DNA from: Torymus aiolomorphi
Taxonomy: Eukaryota; Arthropoda; Insecta; Hymenoptera; Torymidae
Length of the DNA: 64,000 nucleotides
Assembly: GCA_036365515.1 (NCBI GenBank)
Contig: CM070873.1
Location: forward strand, 192,502,604-192,566,603
Direction: 5' to 3'
The notes under the pieces are model-generated. The model had not been told where the DNA came from, did not search any database, and saw only the letters and a list, made by a program, of their open reading frames with translations. Position 1 is the stretch's first letter, and each line of letters begins with the position of its first letter. This document shows positions 11,936-23,785 of this stretch, piece after piece. The position numbers were made by a program, and so were the translations under genes.

Positions 11936-12267
11936 TCTCTTTTACCATTCTTTCTGTTCGCTCATTAAAAAGCCGAAACACATAGAGATAAATTATGACA
12001 CCCATAATGCTAAAATACGAAAAGGGGAACAGATGAAAATCGTCCACATGGATCTTTTGAAACGGAGTTACGAACTTCCTAGGAAAGATAAATAAACACG
12101 AAAACGGTAACTCACACAAGTACAAAGGGCAATCATTTAGAACGCATCAATTTTTGTTGGCCCCTTAGACGCCTCATAAGGGGTACATTTATTTATATAA
12201 ACGGAAATAATGGGATAAAAGAAAAGTGATGAAATTAAATTCAAATAAATTTTTGCGGCACCTTAGA

Positions 12268-13040
12268 CGCCGCACAGTGTTCTATTTTGAAAAAAAATGG
12301 ACAAAATGAAATATTTCGCGAACAGATATCGGTAGCCGGATGAATCCAACTGAATTTTAAAGTTGAAGTAATGTACAATAAAGGAAAAATAGTCCAGTAC
12401 TGATCATTTGACCCTGTGACCTTGGAAATGAAAAATGAAAGTCGAATAAATAACGTATTTTCGGCTTTTTCATTGTAGACTTTCTGGCTATCAATTTTTT
12501 AGATAAAAAAAATATGTGCTCCTGTAGTGTTTGATGCAAGGAATCCGAATTTTATGTCAGAATTGTCCTATCGCACACCAATTTGTTTTTAAATCTAAAA
12601 ACTCCATAAAAACTACGAAAAATTCACCCTGAAAAAATGGAGCATTATTGAGTAATTTCGACTTCAAATTCGGATTCAGCGAATCAAAATACATGGGTAC
12701 ATAAATACAAGTACACAAATTTGTAGGTGCATATATGAATATATTTTCTGACATCAAATTCGGATTCCTTGCATCAAACACTACAGGAGTACATATTTTT
12801 TTGATCGAAAAAATTGATAGCCACAAAGTCTACAATGAAAAAGCCGAAAATTCGTTATTTATTCGACTTTCATTTTTCATTTCTAAGGTCAAAGGGTCAA
12901 ATGATCAGTACTGGACTATTTTTCCTTTATTGTACATTACTTCAACTTTAAAATGCAGTTGGATTCATCCGGCTATCGATATCCGTTCGCGAGATATTTC
13001 ATTTTGTCCATTTTTTTCAAAATAGAACACTGTGCGCCGC
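12268..13040. mobile_element. Foldback element with ~295-bp inverted arms
   Basis: The left arm (12268-12562) begins CGCCGCACAGTGTTCTATTT and ends AATTTTATGTCAGAA. The right arm (12746-13040) is its near-perfect reverse complement, ending AACACTGTGCGCCGC. The spacer is about 183 bp and contains an inverted copy of the GCTGAATCC motif seen at 10.97 kb. No coding potential. The arms differ at few positions, so the element is fairly young or maintained by gene conversion. Confidence 0.85.
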
Positions 13041-13449
13041 ATAAGTAAAAGAAGTAAGAATTGGTATGATATTATCACCTTTACAGAATACTTTTTTACA
13101 AATAAAGGTGTACACGATGCAACACAATAAAAGAAATGTGATTCAGAAGCAAGGAGAAAATATCTAATTAAACGAATAGAATGAGCTGACTCTTTTCGTA
13201 ATAGGTAAGATGAATTGTAAAAGTCGGAAACAATTAACGAATTTCCCACTACTTAAACTATACTATTGTTATATTATGGAGTGAAAGAAAAAAGAGAGAA
13301 AGAAATAAAGCAAAAAAGAAAAAATTCAAGCAAATAAACTAGAAATAAAATATAGGAAAAAAAAAAATTTTATAAACAGAGCAATTAAAATAATTATCGA
13401 TAAGAAGAAAACATGCCTGTCTACATTAAGAGATTTTAATAAAATACTG

Positions 13450-13509
13450 GAATAAAATCGATATACAGGGGATTAGAGGTCGCTGATACAGATTTTGTTG
13501 TAAAAGTAC
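13450..13509 (+). repeat. Isolated satellite monomer fragment left of the 5.5-kb transposon
   Basis: ATATACAGGGGATTAGAGG then GTCGCTGATACAGATTTTG matches, in the same orientation, the 120-bp satellite unit that starts on the other side of the transposon at 18995. This indicates the transposon inserted into the edge of the satellite array. Confidence 0.6.
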
Positions 13510-14712
13510 TTACAAGGAAGGTACCCCAAGTGTAAGTCGTCGATTTGGACGATATTGCAATATGTTGTAGTACATTAAAAAATAAGAGACACGTATTTTT
13601 TTTTACGTGCTGATAGACACTTTAAGGGGGTGAAATCTACCCCTAAAGTTCACCCTCAAAAACAGTTTTTTTCAAATATTTCAAAAACGAATAAAGCTAG
13701 CTTAAAAAAAGCCTTCAAAATAGCATTACTTTCAATTTTAAGGGTAGCAACCCCTATTTTTTTTTCAAGAAAACTAAGCTTTTTTCATCAATTTTCAGCT
13801 ATAAAAATTACAATAAATTATATATCGCCTCAAAACTGATTCCATTTAAAAGAAAATTAAAAAATAAAGTTTACCTGTCTCGTGGTTTTGGCCAAAATTA
13901 TTTTTTAGGGGTAACTACCCCTTATTTATTTTTTGTTCATTATTTCAGAAAAATAAAGATACCTTAATAAAACCAACGCTAAAAATTTTAAATAAGAAAG
14001 GCTTCAAAACAGCATTGTTTTCAATTTTAAGGGTAGCAACCCCTATTTTTTTTCAAGAAAACTAAGCTTTTTTCATCAATTTTCAGCTATAAAAATTATA
14101 ATAAATTATATATCGCCTTAAAACTGATTCCATTTAAAAGAAAATTAAAAAAATAAAGTTGACCTGTCCCGTGGTTTTAACCAAAATTATTTTTTAGGGG
14201 GTAACTACCTTAATAAAACTAAAGCTAAAAATCTTAAAATTAAAAAGGCCACAAATCTGTATCACTTTCAATTTTAAGGGTAGGAACCCCTATTTTTCTC
14301 TTTTTAAGGAAATTAAGAGACTTTATTGACTTCAATGGTGAAACTTATCGATTTTTATCGACTTCTACTAACTTTTTCTAGCAGGGAGGGTAAATGTGTT
14401 TATTATTTTTTTCTGAAAAAATTGCGTAAATAATCAAAATTTAGTGAGATTAATTTTTTTTCAAAAAAATAATAAAAATTAAAGTTACGTGTTGCAAAAA
14501 AATACAAAATGAAATGATAACTAATGTAAATATAGTTTTTGTTTTAACAACACAAGTTTTATTGTTACTATTACTACAAAAAATTTAAAGTATTCTCAAA
14601 AAAGTAACTGTTTGTCGAATAGCTCGAGGCATTATGGATTGTAAGTTGTACAATAATGGCATTCTTCAAAAAAGTGTTTTAAGCATAATAGTACATTTCG
14701 ACACGGGTGGGG

Positions 14713-14792
14713 AAGTCGATTATTTAGCTGGTGTGACTTTTTGCACGAACGAAGCGAGTGCGAAAAAGTCACACCAGCTAAATAATCGACTT
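14713..14792. repeat. Near-perfect hairpin with ~32-bp arms
   Basis: AAGTCGATTATTTAGCTGGT (14713 on) returns inverted as ACCAGCTAAATAATCGACTT (to 14792), the match continuing inward through the GTGTGACTTTTTGC region. The loop carries GAACGAAGCGAGTG. It lies just downstream of the transposase gene inside transposon copy 1. A GCGAAAAAGTGATTTTAT-type sequence lies upstream of the copy 2 transposase at 50.95 kb, so such a structure may belong to the family. Confidence 0.8.
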
Positions 14793-14869
14793 ACGCACTA
14801 GTTTCGAACGGTATTTTATACCACGAGCGCCGAAAAATCATACCAAAGTTGTGATTTTGAGGTTAGAGT

Positions 14870-16503
14870 GGTATAAAGATTTTTTACACCACGAACATCT
14901 AACAATTGCAACATTATTACAACCATTGATCTCATAATGCGTTGCATAGGAATCTGCGAAACTGAAACTTACGGGGTCATCGAAATCTCATGGTCGATTC
15001 ACAAGATACCCACTTTTATACCACGAATATTTAAATAGATTTTCATATCGTGGAGATGAAAATTGGTTATGAACCAAAGACTGTAATTTAATTATATTAT
15101 TTCTCAAATGTAAATTGAAGTCTTCGTCTATGAGCAAAACATGGTCTGAAAAATGTTTAACATAGTTCTTCCATGTGCGGAATCCATATACATCTAATGG
15201 CTGTATGTTTCCAGTCGTTCCTGTAGGTATCATTTTGAGATATAGTGTTTTATCGTGTGGCGTAACTTCCTGTACAATCGTTGGACAATGACCACTCCAC
15301 GAATCAATTAGCAGCATGCTTCTAGGTCCAACTTGAGGAAAATATACCTCTTTTAACCACGCCTTAAAGAGTTCTACAAATTTTGATTTTATTTAAATGT
15401 GTCTTCCGAAATAATTAACGTTTTATTTTTAGAAATTAATAGAACGTGATTTTACCTGAATTAAGTTTTCCAGATGTCGAGGATGTAACATATACGTTTG
15501 TAGGCACAAACAAATTTTGTGAGACAATTGGTCCAAATTCTCCGCTTCGTTCCTTTAATACTAAAAATAATGGTGATAGTAACTTTCCTGTGGCTGAAAT
15601 TGTCGGTTGTACAGTATAGCTATGAGTTATTGATGTGACCGACTGTACAAGGCACTCTAATTTCTTTTCTCCTTCAAAAGCAAGAGATCGACCAAAATGC
15701 ATTTCCAACTGAAAACCAGACTGGTCTGAATTATATGTATTGTCAGCGCCTATTTGATTAATCAATTGTTTGACTTCTGTTACGAATTCTACTTCTTTTT
15801 TATGCAAATCATTTCTATTTTCTATACATTTTTTTGTGATAAATTTATTAATTTTTCGAGAAACAATTCTATGGGTGTTTTTAAATTTTGAAAGCCAATG
15901 TTTTGAAGCTGTAAATCTTACGTCCTCATTTCCGATTAATTTTCGTGCTTGTAGAGCCCATCTTCTTAAATCGTTGTCATGAATTATTAATCCAGCTTCA
16001 GTAGCAGCTTTAAAATTTTCTAGTGTGAAATCGCAAATTCTTGCAATTTTTTCTCGGTAAGTTCCATCTTGATTGATTTGGTGAGCCCAGCGATGTAACT
16101 GTGTTTCAGAACTGACTTTCCTGAATCTATTTTGAACTGTTTTAAGCGATAAATTCTTTTTTGTTTTTCCACTTCTCCAATATTCTACAGCCCTTTTTTT
16201 GTATTCAAAACTCAATGGTTCTTCATGTCCCGTACATTGATCCGTAGGTAATTCAGGATAGTAAGGAACTGTATGTAAATCAACATCTTCCACAATACGT
16301 GCATCTGTTTCTTTATATTCTTCTTGAAAATCCAACGATTTTTCCATTATAACATCTATGCTATTAGACGATTCCATTAAATCTAACAGTATCATTTGGA
16401 AATGGTCTTTTATTTCTATTTCTTTAATATTATAAGGGCTATCTTCAATATCAAGTGTTTGGAAATAGGCAAGCAGCAAATTAATAACATTCAGAGGATT
16501 CAT
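14870..16503 (-). pseudogene. CENPB-HTH/DDE transposase (copy 1), one intron, late stop
   Basis: Exon 1 runs 16503-15456. I chose Met at 16503 (MNPLNVINLL) because it aligns with the copy 2 start MINPKNVLTLL. An 82-bp GT-AG intron (15455-15374) leads to exon 2, joining GKLNS to ELFKAWLKEVYFP in frame. N-terminal: KRAVEYWRSGKTKKN, a first HTH. Then LRRWALQARKLI and FTASKHWLSKFKNTHRIVSR, typical of a CENPB-type HTH. Catalytic core: YNSDQSGFQLE (first Asp), LLIDSWSGHCP (second Asp), TGNIQPLDVYGFRTWKNYV (third Asp). Exon 2 meets a TGA at 14987-14985, but homology continues through DFDDPVSF to a CSWCKKSL cysteine cluster near 14880. The early stop therefore removes a zinc-binding tail. Confidence 0.8.
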
Positions 16504-16579
16504 TTTCATTTTGAGTGCTAAAATAATCAAACATTTATAAGAATAATTGCATACAGAAATAGTATCTTTACAACACACA

Positions 16580-17200
16580 TGTATAGAATGCTGAAAATAA
16601 AAACATTTTTTTAATTTGTATGCGTCACCCCTCTAAACGTTACATTACTATGTTGCGAGAACATAGCTATTTCTCAATGAGGAAGCTTTGTACGTTGTAC
16701 GTTGTACGCTTTTACTAATGTACGCCATCATGCGACCAATGTCTTTTTACCGGGAAATATTTGTTTAAATATTAAAAAAATACCATATTTTCACAAGATA
16801 ATAATGTTGCATTTAAAAAGGCGACACATACAAATAAAACAAATATTTATACTTTGGGCCATCCTGTTAAGAATCTATTAAGAATATCGTATCTGTATAT
16901 TTCTTTACTAAAGCGCTTGATTAAAATGAAAAGAAGGTAATCTCGAGTTTTTTTTTAAATTTGTAAACAATAATCGATAAGATGTATTGCACAATGCCTG
17001 TTAATTTAGATTTATTAAAATTATGATTTAGTTATTTAAAATTATTATTTGTATGTAAAATTTATTATTTGTAAAACATCTAATAGTAAAGGAACCGTAT
17101 ACAATTTTGGCTAAAAATTGAATCAGGAGTCTATAATTTTGTTAATAACAGAAAGTAAACAATACAGTATACACAATAAAGTATACTTTGATACATTTTT
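16580..17200. other. Non-coding interior of transposon copy 1
   Basis: AT-rich sequence upstream of the transposase, probably containing its promoter. A short direct repeat of GTACGTT lies near 16688-16705. I see no gene. Confidence 0.4.
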
Positions 17201-17213
17201 TAACCTTTAGAGG

Positions 17214-17352
17214 ACGGGATGGCCCCTATACGGGCCATGCCCATGATCGACCCTTTACATGTGTTAGTTTTGAGATGTGAGACATCACAAAAACTCAATT
17301 TCTATAGAAAAGTGAGAGAAAACAGTAAACCCAAATCCCCGTCCTCTAAAGG
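17214..17352. mobile_element. piggyBac-type MITE with TTAA target duplication
   Basis: 139 bp with inverted ends CCTTTAGAGGACGGG at both sides, flanked by TTAA (17210-17213 and 17353-17356). TTAA duplications and a CCYT start are the signature of piggyBac elements. The core has a GGCCCCTATACGGGCC palindrome. Non-coding, nested in transposon copy 1. Confidence 0.8.
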
Positions 17353-17359
17353 TTAATTT

Positions 17360-18365
17360 TCGTAAAAATATTAAAAATACTTTATGCACTTATATATCAG
17401 GATTTTTTAAATCTTTAAAATTAAAGAAAAATCAATTTAAACTATTTGTGCTCTATAACGTCAAATGTATCTCCAAAAAATGTAACAATGTACGAAATTG
17501 CATACTCTCTAATATGTTCATTAAAAATAACGCAAAATATAATTTTGAAAAGCTGTTATAATTTTATTAAAGTCTATAGACAGATACGAAATTCTTACAA
17601 TTAATGCATTAGATCTGATATATAAATAGACATTTACCTGTAGTTTTGTAGTGCTGCTGACATTAAAAAAAATGAATTGATGCAATATTACAGCCACAAT
17701 ATTGTAGAAATAAACACTTTCACAAAACAACACTGCACGACTGGAACTCTACCGATTTATAAATACAATGTTTGCCAGCAATATATGAAACTACGAGTTA
17801 AATCACCAATCTATAAATATCCGCCTCATAATAACATAAAAATAACATATTATTTTCTCATTCACAATCAGCGATTACTCTTATTTACTGCATAAAAATC
17901 ACTTACATCCACGTACACACACGCACACATACATTAATTTTTTTAATGCTTTATTTATCACGTATCAAAACGGTACGATTGCCTTTGACGAAGTATTTAT
18001 AATAATACATAAAATATAATAAAGGGAAATAAGAACATAATGAACTTCCGGGGATGATTTGCACCCTTTTAAAATGTATTATTCACAGATAAAAAATATA
18101 AATATTTTTCGTTTTTTGGTTCACTACAACATATAAAAGTTTAAATAAACATGTTACTTTTCTTGTGGAATTCAAGTCAAAATTAGTTTTTCGAAAAAGC
18201 TTTACAATAATCCGTTTAAACAAGTAGTTTAACTAAACTAATTTTGCAAAATTAATGATAAATTAGTATTTCGTATTGCCCGAAAGTGCTAAAATTACAT
18301 AGCGTTTGTCTGTGTTATTGGTCAAAATTTTATGGTCAATCTTTTCAATGGAATGGTTTTTAAAG
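17360..18365. other. AT-rich interior of transposon copy 1
   Basis: No credible reading frame, no further repeat recognised. Confidence 0.4.
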
Positions 18366-18994
18366 AGATATATTTATTGTAATTTTTATAGCTGAAAATT
18401 GATAAAAAACTTAGTTTCCCTTAAAAAAATAGGGGTTGCTACCCTTAAAATTGAAAGTTATGCAGATTTATAGCCTTTTTAATTTTAAGATTTTTAGCGT
18501 TAGTTTTATTAAGGTATCTTTATTTATTTCTGAAATAATGAACAAAATAAAAATGAGGGGTAGTTACACCTAAAAAATAATTTTGGTTAAAACCACGGGA
18601 CAGGGGAACTTTATTTTTTAATTTTCTTTTAAATGGAATCAGTTTTAAGGCGATATATAATTTATTATAATTTTTATGGCTGAAAAATGATGAAAAAAAC
18701 TTAGTTGTCTTGAAAAAAAAATAGGGGTTGCTACCCTTAAAATTGAAAGTAATGCTGTTTTGAAGGCCTTTTGATTCTACAACTTTTGGCGTCCGTTTCA
18801 TTAAATTAGCTTTATTCGTTTTTGAAATATTTGAAAAAAACTGTTTTTGAGGGTGAACTTTAGGGGTAGATTTCACCCCCTTAAAGTGTCTATCAGCACG
18901 TAAAAAAATACGTGTCTCTTATTTTTTAATGTACTACAACATATAGCAATATCGTCCAAATCGGCGACTTACACTTGGGGTACCTTCGTTGTTA

Positions 18995-20750
18995 GAGTAG
19001 GCTGAAAATTGGTATGCAGGGGGTTTCGAGGTCGCTGATCAAGATTTTGCTATTATTATTTCGAAAATCAAAATGGCGGATCCAATATGGCGGTTAAAAA
19101 TTCGAAAAAAGCTTAGCTTTTGTTTAACTTTGATACACAGTGGTTTTCGCGGTCGCTGATCAAGTATTTCTATTACACTTCAAAAATCAAAATGGCGGAT
19201 CCAATATGGCGGTTACAAATTCGAAAAAAAACTTAGCTTTTGTTTAACTTCGGTATACAGGAGTTTTCAAGGTCGCTGATCAAATTTTCTATTAGACTTT
19301 CGACATGCAAAATGTCGGATCCAATATGGCAGCCAAAAATTTTCGAAAGAAGCTTAGATTTTGCTTAAAGTTTGTATACGGGAGTTTTCAAGACGCTGAT
19401 CACGATTTTGCTATCAGACTTTCAAAATTCTTAATAGCGGATCCAATATGGTGTTTGTCAATTAGGAAAAAGCTTAGCAAAATTGGAATTGGATTAGCTT
19501 TTCTCAAAATTGGAATTCAGAGGTTTTGAAGTCGCTGATCACGATTTTGCTATCAGACTTTCGAAAATCAAAATGGCGGATCCAATATGGTGGTTACAAA
19601 TTCGAAAAAAGATTAGCTTTTGTGTAACTTTGGTTAAAAAGACTTTGGTTTAGAACTTGGTTAAAACTTTGTTTAAAACCCCTGTATAAACTTTGGTTTA
19701 TACAGGGGATTTCGAGGTCGTTTATCGAGTTTTTCTATTAGACTTTCGAAATAGAAAATGGCGAATCCAATATAGCTGCCAAAAACTTTCGAAGGAGAAG
19801 CTTAGATTTTGCTTAAAGTTTGTTCACGGGAGTTTTCGAGATCGCTGATCACGATTTTGCTATCGGACTTTCACAATTCTTAATGGCGGATCTAATATGG
19901 TGTTTGTCAATTCGAAAAAAGCTTAGGTTTTTCTCAAAATTGGAATTCAGAGATTTCGTAGTCGCTGATCATGATTTAGCGTTCAGACTTTCGAAATTCA
20001 AAATGGCTGATGCAATAAAGTGGTTGAAGTACGAAAAAAGCTTAGGTTTTTCTCAAAACTGGAAGACAGAGGTTTCGAACTCGCTGATCACGATTTTGCT
20101 ATTATACTTTCGAAAATCAAAATGGCGGATACAAGACGGCGGTTACAAATTCGAAAAAAGATTAGCCTTTGTTTAACTTTGGTGTACAGGAGTTTTCGAG
20201 GTCGCTGATCACGATTTTGCTATCAGACTTTCAAAATTCAAAATGGCTGATCCAATATGGCGGTTGAAAGTGCGAAAAAGGTTTAGATTTAGCACAAAAG
20301 TGTAACACATGGATTTTCGAGGTCGCTGTTCACGTTCTTGCTATCAGACTTTCGAAATTCAAAATGGTGGTAACAAGTTCAAAGGAAGCTTAAATTTTGC
20401 TTAAAATATGTATACTAAGGTTTTCACGACACTGATCACGATCTTACTATCAGACTTTCAAAATTCGAAATGGCAGATCCAATATGGCGATTGAAAGTTC
20501 GAAAAAAGTTTAGATTTTACCGAAAATTGGTATGTAGGGGTCGCTGATCACGATCTTGATATCGGACTTCTGAAATTCAATAGGGCTGCCAAAAGTTCGA
20601 AGGAAGCTTAGATTTGGTTTAAAATTTGTATAGAAGGATTTCGCGGTCGCTAATCAGAATCTTACTATAAGACGTTCGAAATTTAAAATTGCGGATCCAA
20701 TATCACCGACAAAAGTTCAAAAAAAGCTTCGATTTTGTTGAAAATTGGTT
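18995..20750 (+). repeat. 120-bp satellite array, about 14 units
   Basis: The phrase GGTCGCTGATCACGATTTTG recurs near 19029, 19151, 19271, 19391, 19531, 19711, 19841, 19961, 20081, 20201, 20321, 20430, 20536 and 20647, spacing about 120 bp with a few stretched units. Each unit also has AAAATGGCGGATCCAATATG and TTCGAAAAAAGCTTAG. Units diverge by point changes. Several are nearly open in one frame, giving look-alike peptides (KMAD.., IRKKLS..), but there is no real gene. Confidence 0.9.
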
Positions 20751-20819
20751 ATATAATACTCTACTCTAAACTATTTCTTTTAATCTTAGAATAAAAATTA
20801 ATAAATAAATAGTTCACCA

Positions 20820-20869
20820 ACTTATAAATGGGGGTTGGCGAGCGGAGCGAGCAGGGGGGTACCCCCATA

Positions 20870-20915
<46 letters not shown>
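20820..20915. repeat. GAGCGGAGCGAGC hairpin plus (TA)n
   Basis: GGCGAGCGGAGCGAGCAGG is followed by GGGGTACCCCC (a palindrome) and about 40 bp of (TA)n. A similar block (GAGCGGAGCGAGTAGG then TA repeats) occurs at 27466-27512 and related GACGAGCGAAGCGAGG at 27230 and 37120. These look like terminal signatures of one mobile-repeat group. Confidence 0.6.
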
Positions 20916-20916
<1 letters not shown>

Positions 20917-21154
20917 AGCGATTCTTATGATTGGTATATATCTCCCAGTATTATATAGTTGTAAGAAAAAATCTGACCGATCAGCCACCCTCACCCCTCT
21001 CTACACCAGTCACCCCTCCTCACCCCCTCTCGCCGCCCCCTCAATTGCCCCCCTCATACTCCCTCTCATACCCCCCTCAATGGCTTTCCTTCATGCTTTT
21101 CCTCACTTTATATGTTTCAAAAATTCTGACTGATGAACCCCCCCCCCATGCCAG

Positions 21155-21620
21155 CAGAGGCAGAGACGTAGAGACACAGATGTAAAGACTGAGCCATAAA
21201 GACAGAGACGTAGAGCCAGAGACGTAGGGACAGAGACGTAGAGACCGAGTCGGAGAGACAGAGACATAAAGTCAGAGACAGAGACATAGCGATATAAACA
21301 GAGACGTAAAGACAGAGACAGAGACGTAGAGACAGAGACACAGAGTCAGAGACCGATAGATAGAGACAGAGACATAGGGGCAGAGGCATAGAGACAGAGA
21401 CCTAGAGATATAGACATAGATAGGAATGTAGAGACAGAGTGGGAGAGACAGAGGCGTAGAGTCAGAGACAGAGGACATAGCGACAGAGACAGAGTCGTAC
21501 AGATAGAGACGTAGGTCGGAGAGATAGAGACAGAGGCGTATAAACAGAGACGTAGGGACCGAGTCAGACAGACAGAGACGTGGAGTCAGAGACAGAGAGA
21601 TAGACCGAGACGTAGAGACC
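21155..21620. repeat. GAGACAGAGACGTA minisatellite
   Basis: About 460 bp of imperfect tandem repeats built from GAGACA, GACGTA and GAGTCA blocks of 6-20 bp. On the reverse strand it gives long Leu/Ser/Cys/Val frames that are artefacts of the repeat. Confidence 0.9.
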
Positions 21621-21699
21621 CGAAAATGTTTTACATAATTTAAGTTTCCTTTTATAATTAAGTTTTTTGACTAACAACACTATCTGGAAATAAGACAAT

Positions 21700-22440
21700 T
21701 GGGCACGACCGCTGCTCAGGAGAGCCTTATAATTTCACCGGAGCGAAAATTGTCTGACTTCAAAAACTAGTAATTCGATACAAGAAAAGTCTTTTCCAGT
21801 CAAAATGAGTGCGTTTTAAGCGTTTTCTGTGATGTATGTATGTCTGTACGCCCGTATGTACGCAAGTTCCTCGATTATCTCAATGAATTTTCAACCGATT
21901 CCATCGGGATCGCGGGAAAATACTCCTCTGATTATACCTAAGTGCTGGTTCTCAATTGAGATAGATCGATGAAAAATTCAAAAAATGCGAGCACAAAGAA
22001 ATATTTCAAAATATCGTTTTTTAAGCTTAATGACTAGAAAAATTAATTTTAAGCTTATATCTACAGGTCTATCTGCTAAAACTAATTAAAATACACCTTT
22101 TTTCTGTTGGACACTTTTTTCTACGAGCAATATTTGCCACGATATCTGCGAAAACCGGCAAAAAAGGTCAAAAATGGACGATTTTAAACGCCTAATATAC
22201 ATAAAATAGACAATTTACGGCTATAACTTGACAGTATCTAACTTCACACAAATTATAAATGTTAAAGTTATAGATTATAATAAAACAAAACATTTTCCAA
22301 ATTAATATTTCCATATAAAATCAATTCCTAATGAGCTAATCCGATAAAATCGATTTTAAACGCCTTTATCTTAATATAATCAATTTTTGCTTATTATTTA
22401 ACAGAATTAGATTTGACACAGAAATATTCGATACAATAAA
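21700..22440 (+). repeat. Repeat family A, copy A1
   Basis: Starts GGGCACGACCGCTGCTC then AGAGCCTTATAATTTCACC and includes a GTATGTATGTCTGTACG simple tract, CTCGATTATCTCAATGAATT, GCTAAAACTAATTAAAA and TACGAGCAATATTTG, then AT-rich units with GGCTATAACTTGACAG. The same blocks in the same order occur on the opposite strand at 58290-59545. Non-coding. Confidence 0.75.
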
Positions 22441-22444
22441 TAAA

Positions 22445-23785
22445 ATAAATAAGATCGGAAATAAGATCGGAAAAGTCGATATAACATTCCAAAGATAACA
22501 TAATTACAAAAACATAATAATAAAATACAAAATTACATTTGATTACAATATTTAATGGAATAAACACATTGGAACAATAAGTAAAAAAACGAAATAACTA
22601 TTTCCCTGTTTTCTACAAAAAGACAAAAATTATGCACACTAAAACATTGTTGACATTATATTATGCTCTTTCTAATAGTATTAAAAATTATGGGATAATA
22701 GCTTGGGATGCTTTATACCTATATGAATAGTACAAAATCATTAAATAATCTACAAAATAAAATCATTAAAATTAAATACAAAAATACTTTTGTGTTTGAA
22801 GAATGCCCTTTAAATATTAAATTATTATTTTGTTTTGAATCGGATTTCTATCATTACAAGAAATAGAAGTGTACAGGCACCAATAAAAAAAGTAAAACAA
22901 CAACTAACATAGAAGCTGTCAGAACTTATAATTTCTTGTCAAATGATCTAGAGAACTTAAAATGTAGTAGAATTAAAATTATAAAAATGTATAAAAATTG
23001 GGTTGATAAAAATATATAATTGTTATCTTACTGTTTTGATAATAAATTTAAGAAATTTAATATAAGATTACACAGCTTAACCGTTAACTATGTTCCCAGG
23101 ACCTAAGCGATTAAACTAAAAGAATCAAAATTGTGTAATATTATATAATCACATGTTAAAGTAATATCATATTTAAAAAAAAAAACTTTTGTGTAATGTA
23201 TGAGCTATAAATTTTGTAATATGGTAAATTTCAGTGCATGAAGAACAATGTTCTAGTTGATTTTTTCAGTCTTACAGTGTGTAGAAAACTATTAAATAGG
23301 CAAGTCCCACTGGGTAAAAATCTGCAAAATACATAATCATGTATTTTAATACAACAGATACCCAGAGGTGAGTTCTTATACCCTGACCAAACTTAATAAT
23401 TAACCAGACGAGCTAATATTACCAAAGACAACTACCTACCCGTATCACATTTAACCACACACACACACATACACAGCACTTTTATGATATCTCTCAGTTC
23501 CTAATTACGTATCCCCTCACACTCTAAAGCACTAACACTTGAAGATCACTGATAGAGATACAGAAGCAGCAAAATAGGGTTGGATGATCTAAGCTGGTAC
23601 TACTCCATGGATCCCAGTCTGTTGAGAATCATCTAACAGCCGTCCACTACGTCAGTAACTCCACCATCTGAGAGGAAGGTACTAACAGAGACTGTCAATT
23701 GTGTCTGAATGTCATGGACTGCCTCGGCCTAAGGATAAATAAAGCACATTAATAGCAGATCAGCCTTGAATCTGGGAGACAAGTG
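22445..23785. other. AT-rich DNA with no gene
   Basis: No credible reading frame. At 23285-23385 there is a small copy of the foldback family found at 57.64-58.09 kb (GGCAAGTCCCAC, AATACATAATCATGTATTTT, GAGGTGAGTTCTTATA). Confidence 0.5.

Larger units (their letters stand above)
13513..18991 (-). mobile_element. 5.5-kb DNA transposon, CENPB-HTH/DDE family, TTA target duplication (copy 1)
   Basis: Ends are CAAGGAAGGTACCCC (left) and the reverse complement of CAACGAAGGTACCCC (right), each flanked by TTA (13510-13512 and 18992-18994). Long inverted arms follow: about 800 bp on the left (to 14330) and about 620 bp on the right (from 18370). They share AAGAGACACGTATTTTTT, GGGGGTGAAATCTACCCCTA and internal tandem units of about 280 bp that carry GGGGTTGCTACCC-type text. 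Inside are the minus-strand transposase (14988-16503), a strong hairpin at 14.7 kb and a nested MITE at 17.2 kb. The outer 100 bp resemble the ends of copy 2 (47905-54591). Confidence 0.85.

Noticed and set aside
19305..20208. Repeated short proteins with KMAD and IRKKL motifs, as a gene family
   Set aside because: They are frames through the 120-bp satellite and shift between units.
18995..20750. CRISPR-like regular repeats
   Set aside because: 120-bp contiguous units without short spacers, in a eukaryotic setting: a satellite.
21117..21478. Long Leu/Ser/Cys reverse frames resembling membrane proteins
   Set aside because: Translation of the GAGACAGAGACGTA minisatellite.
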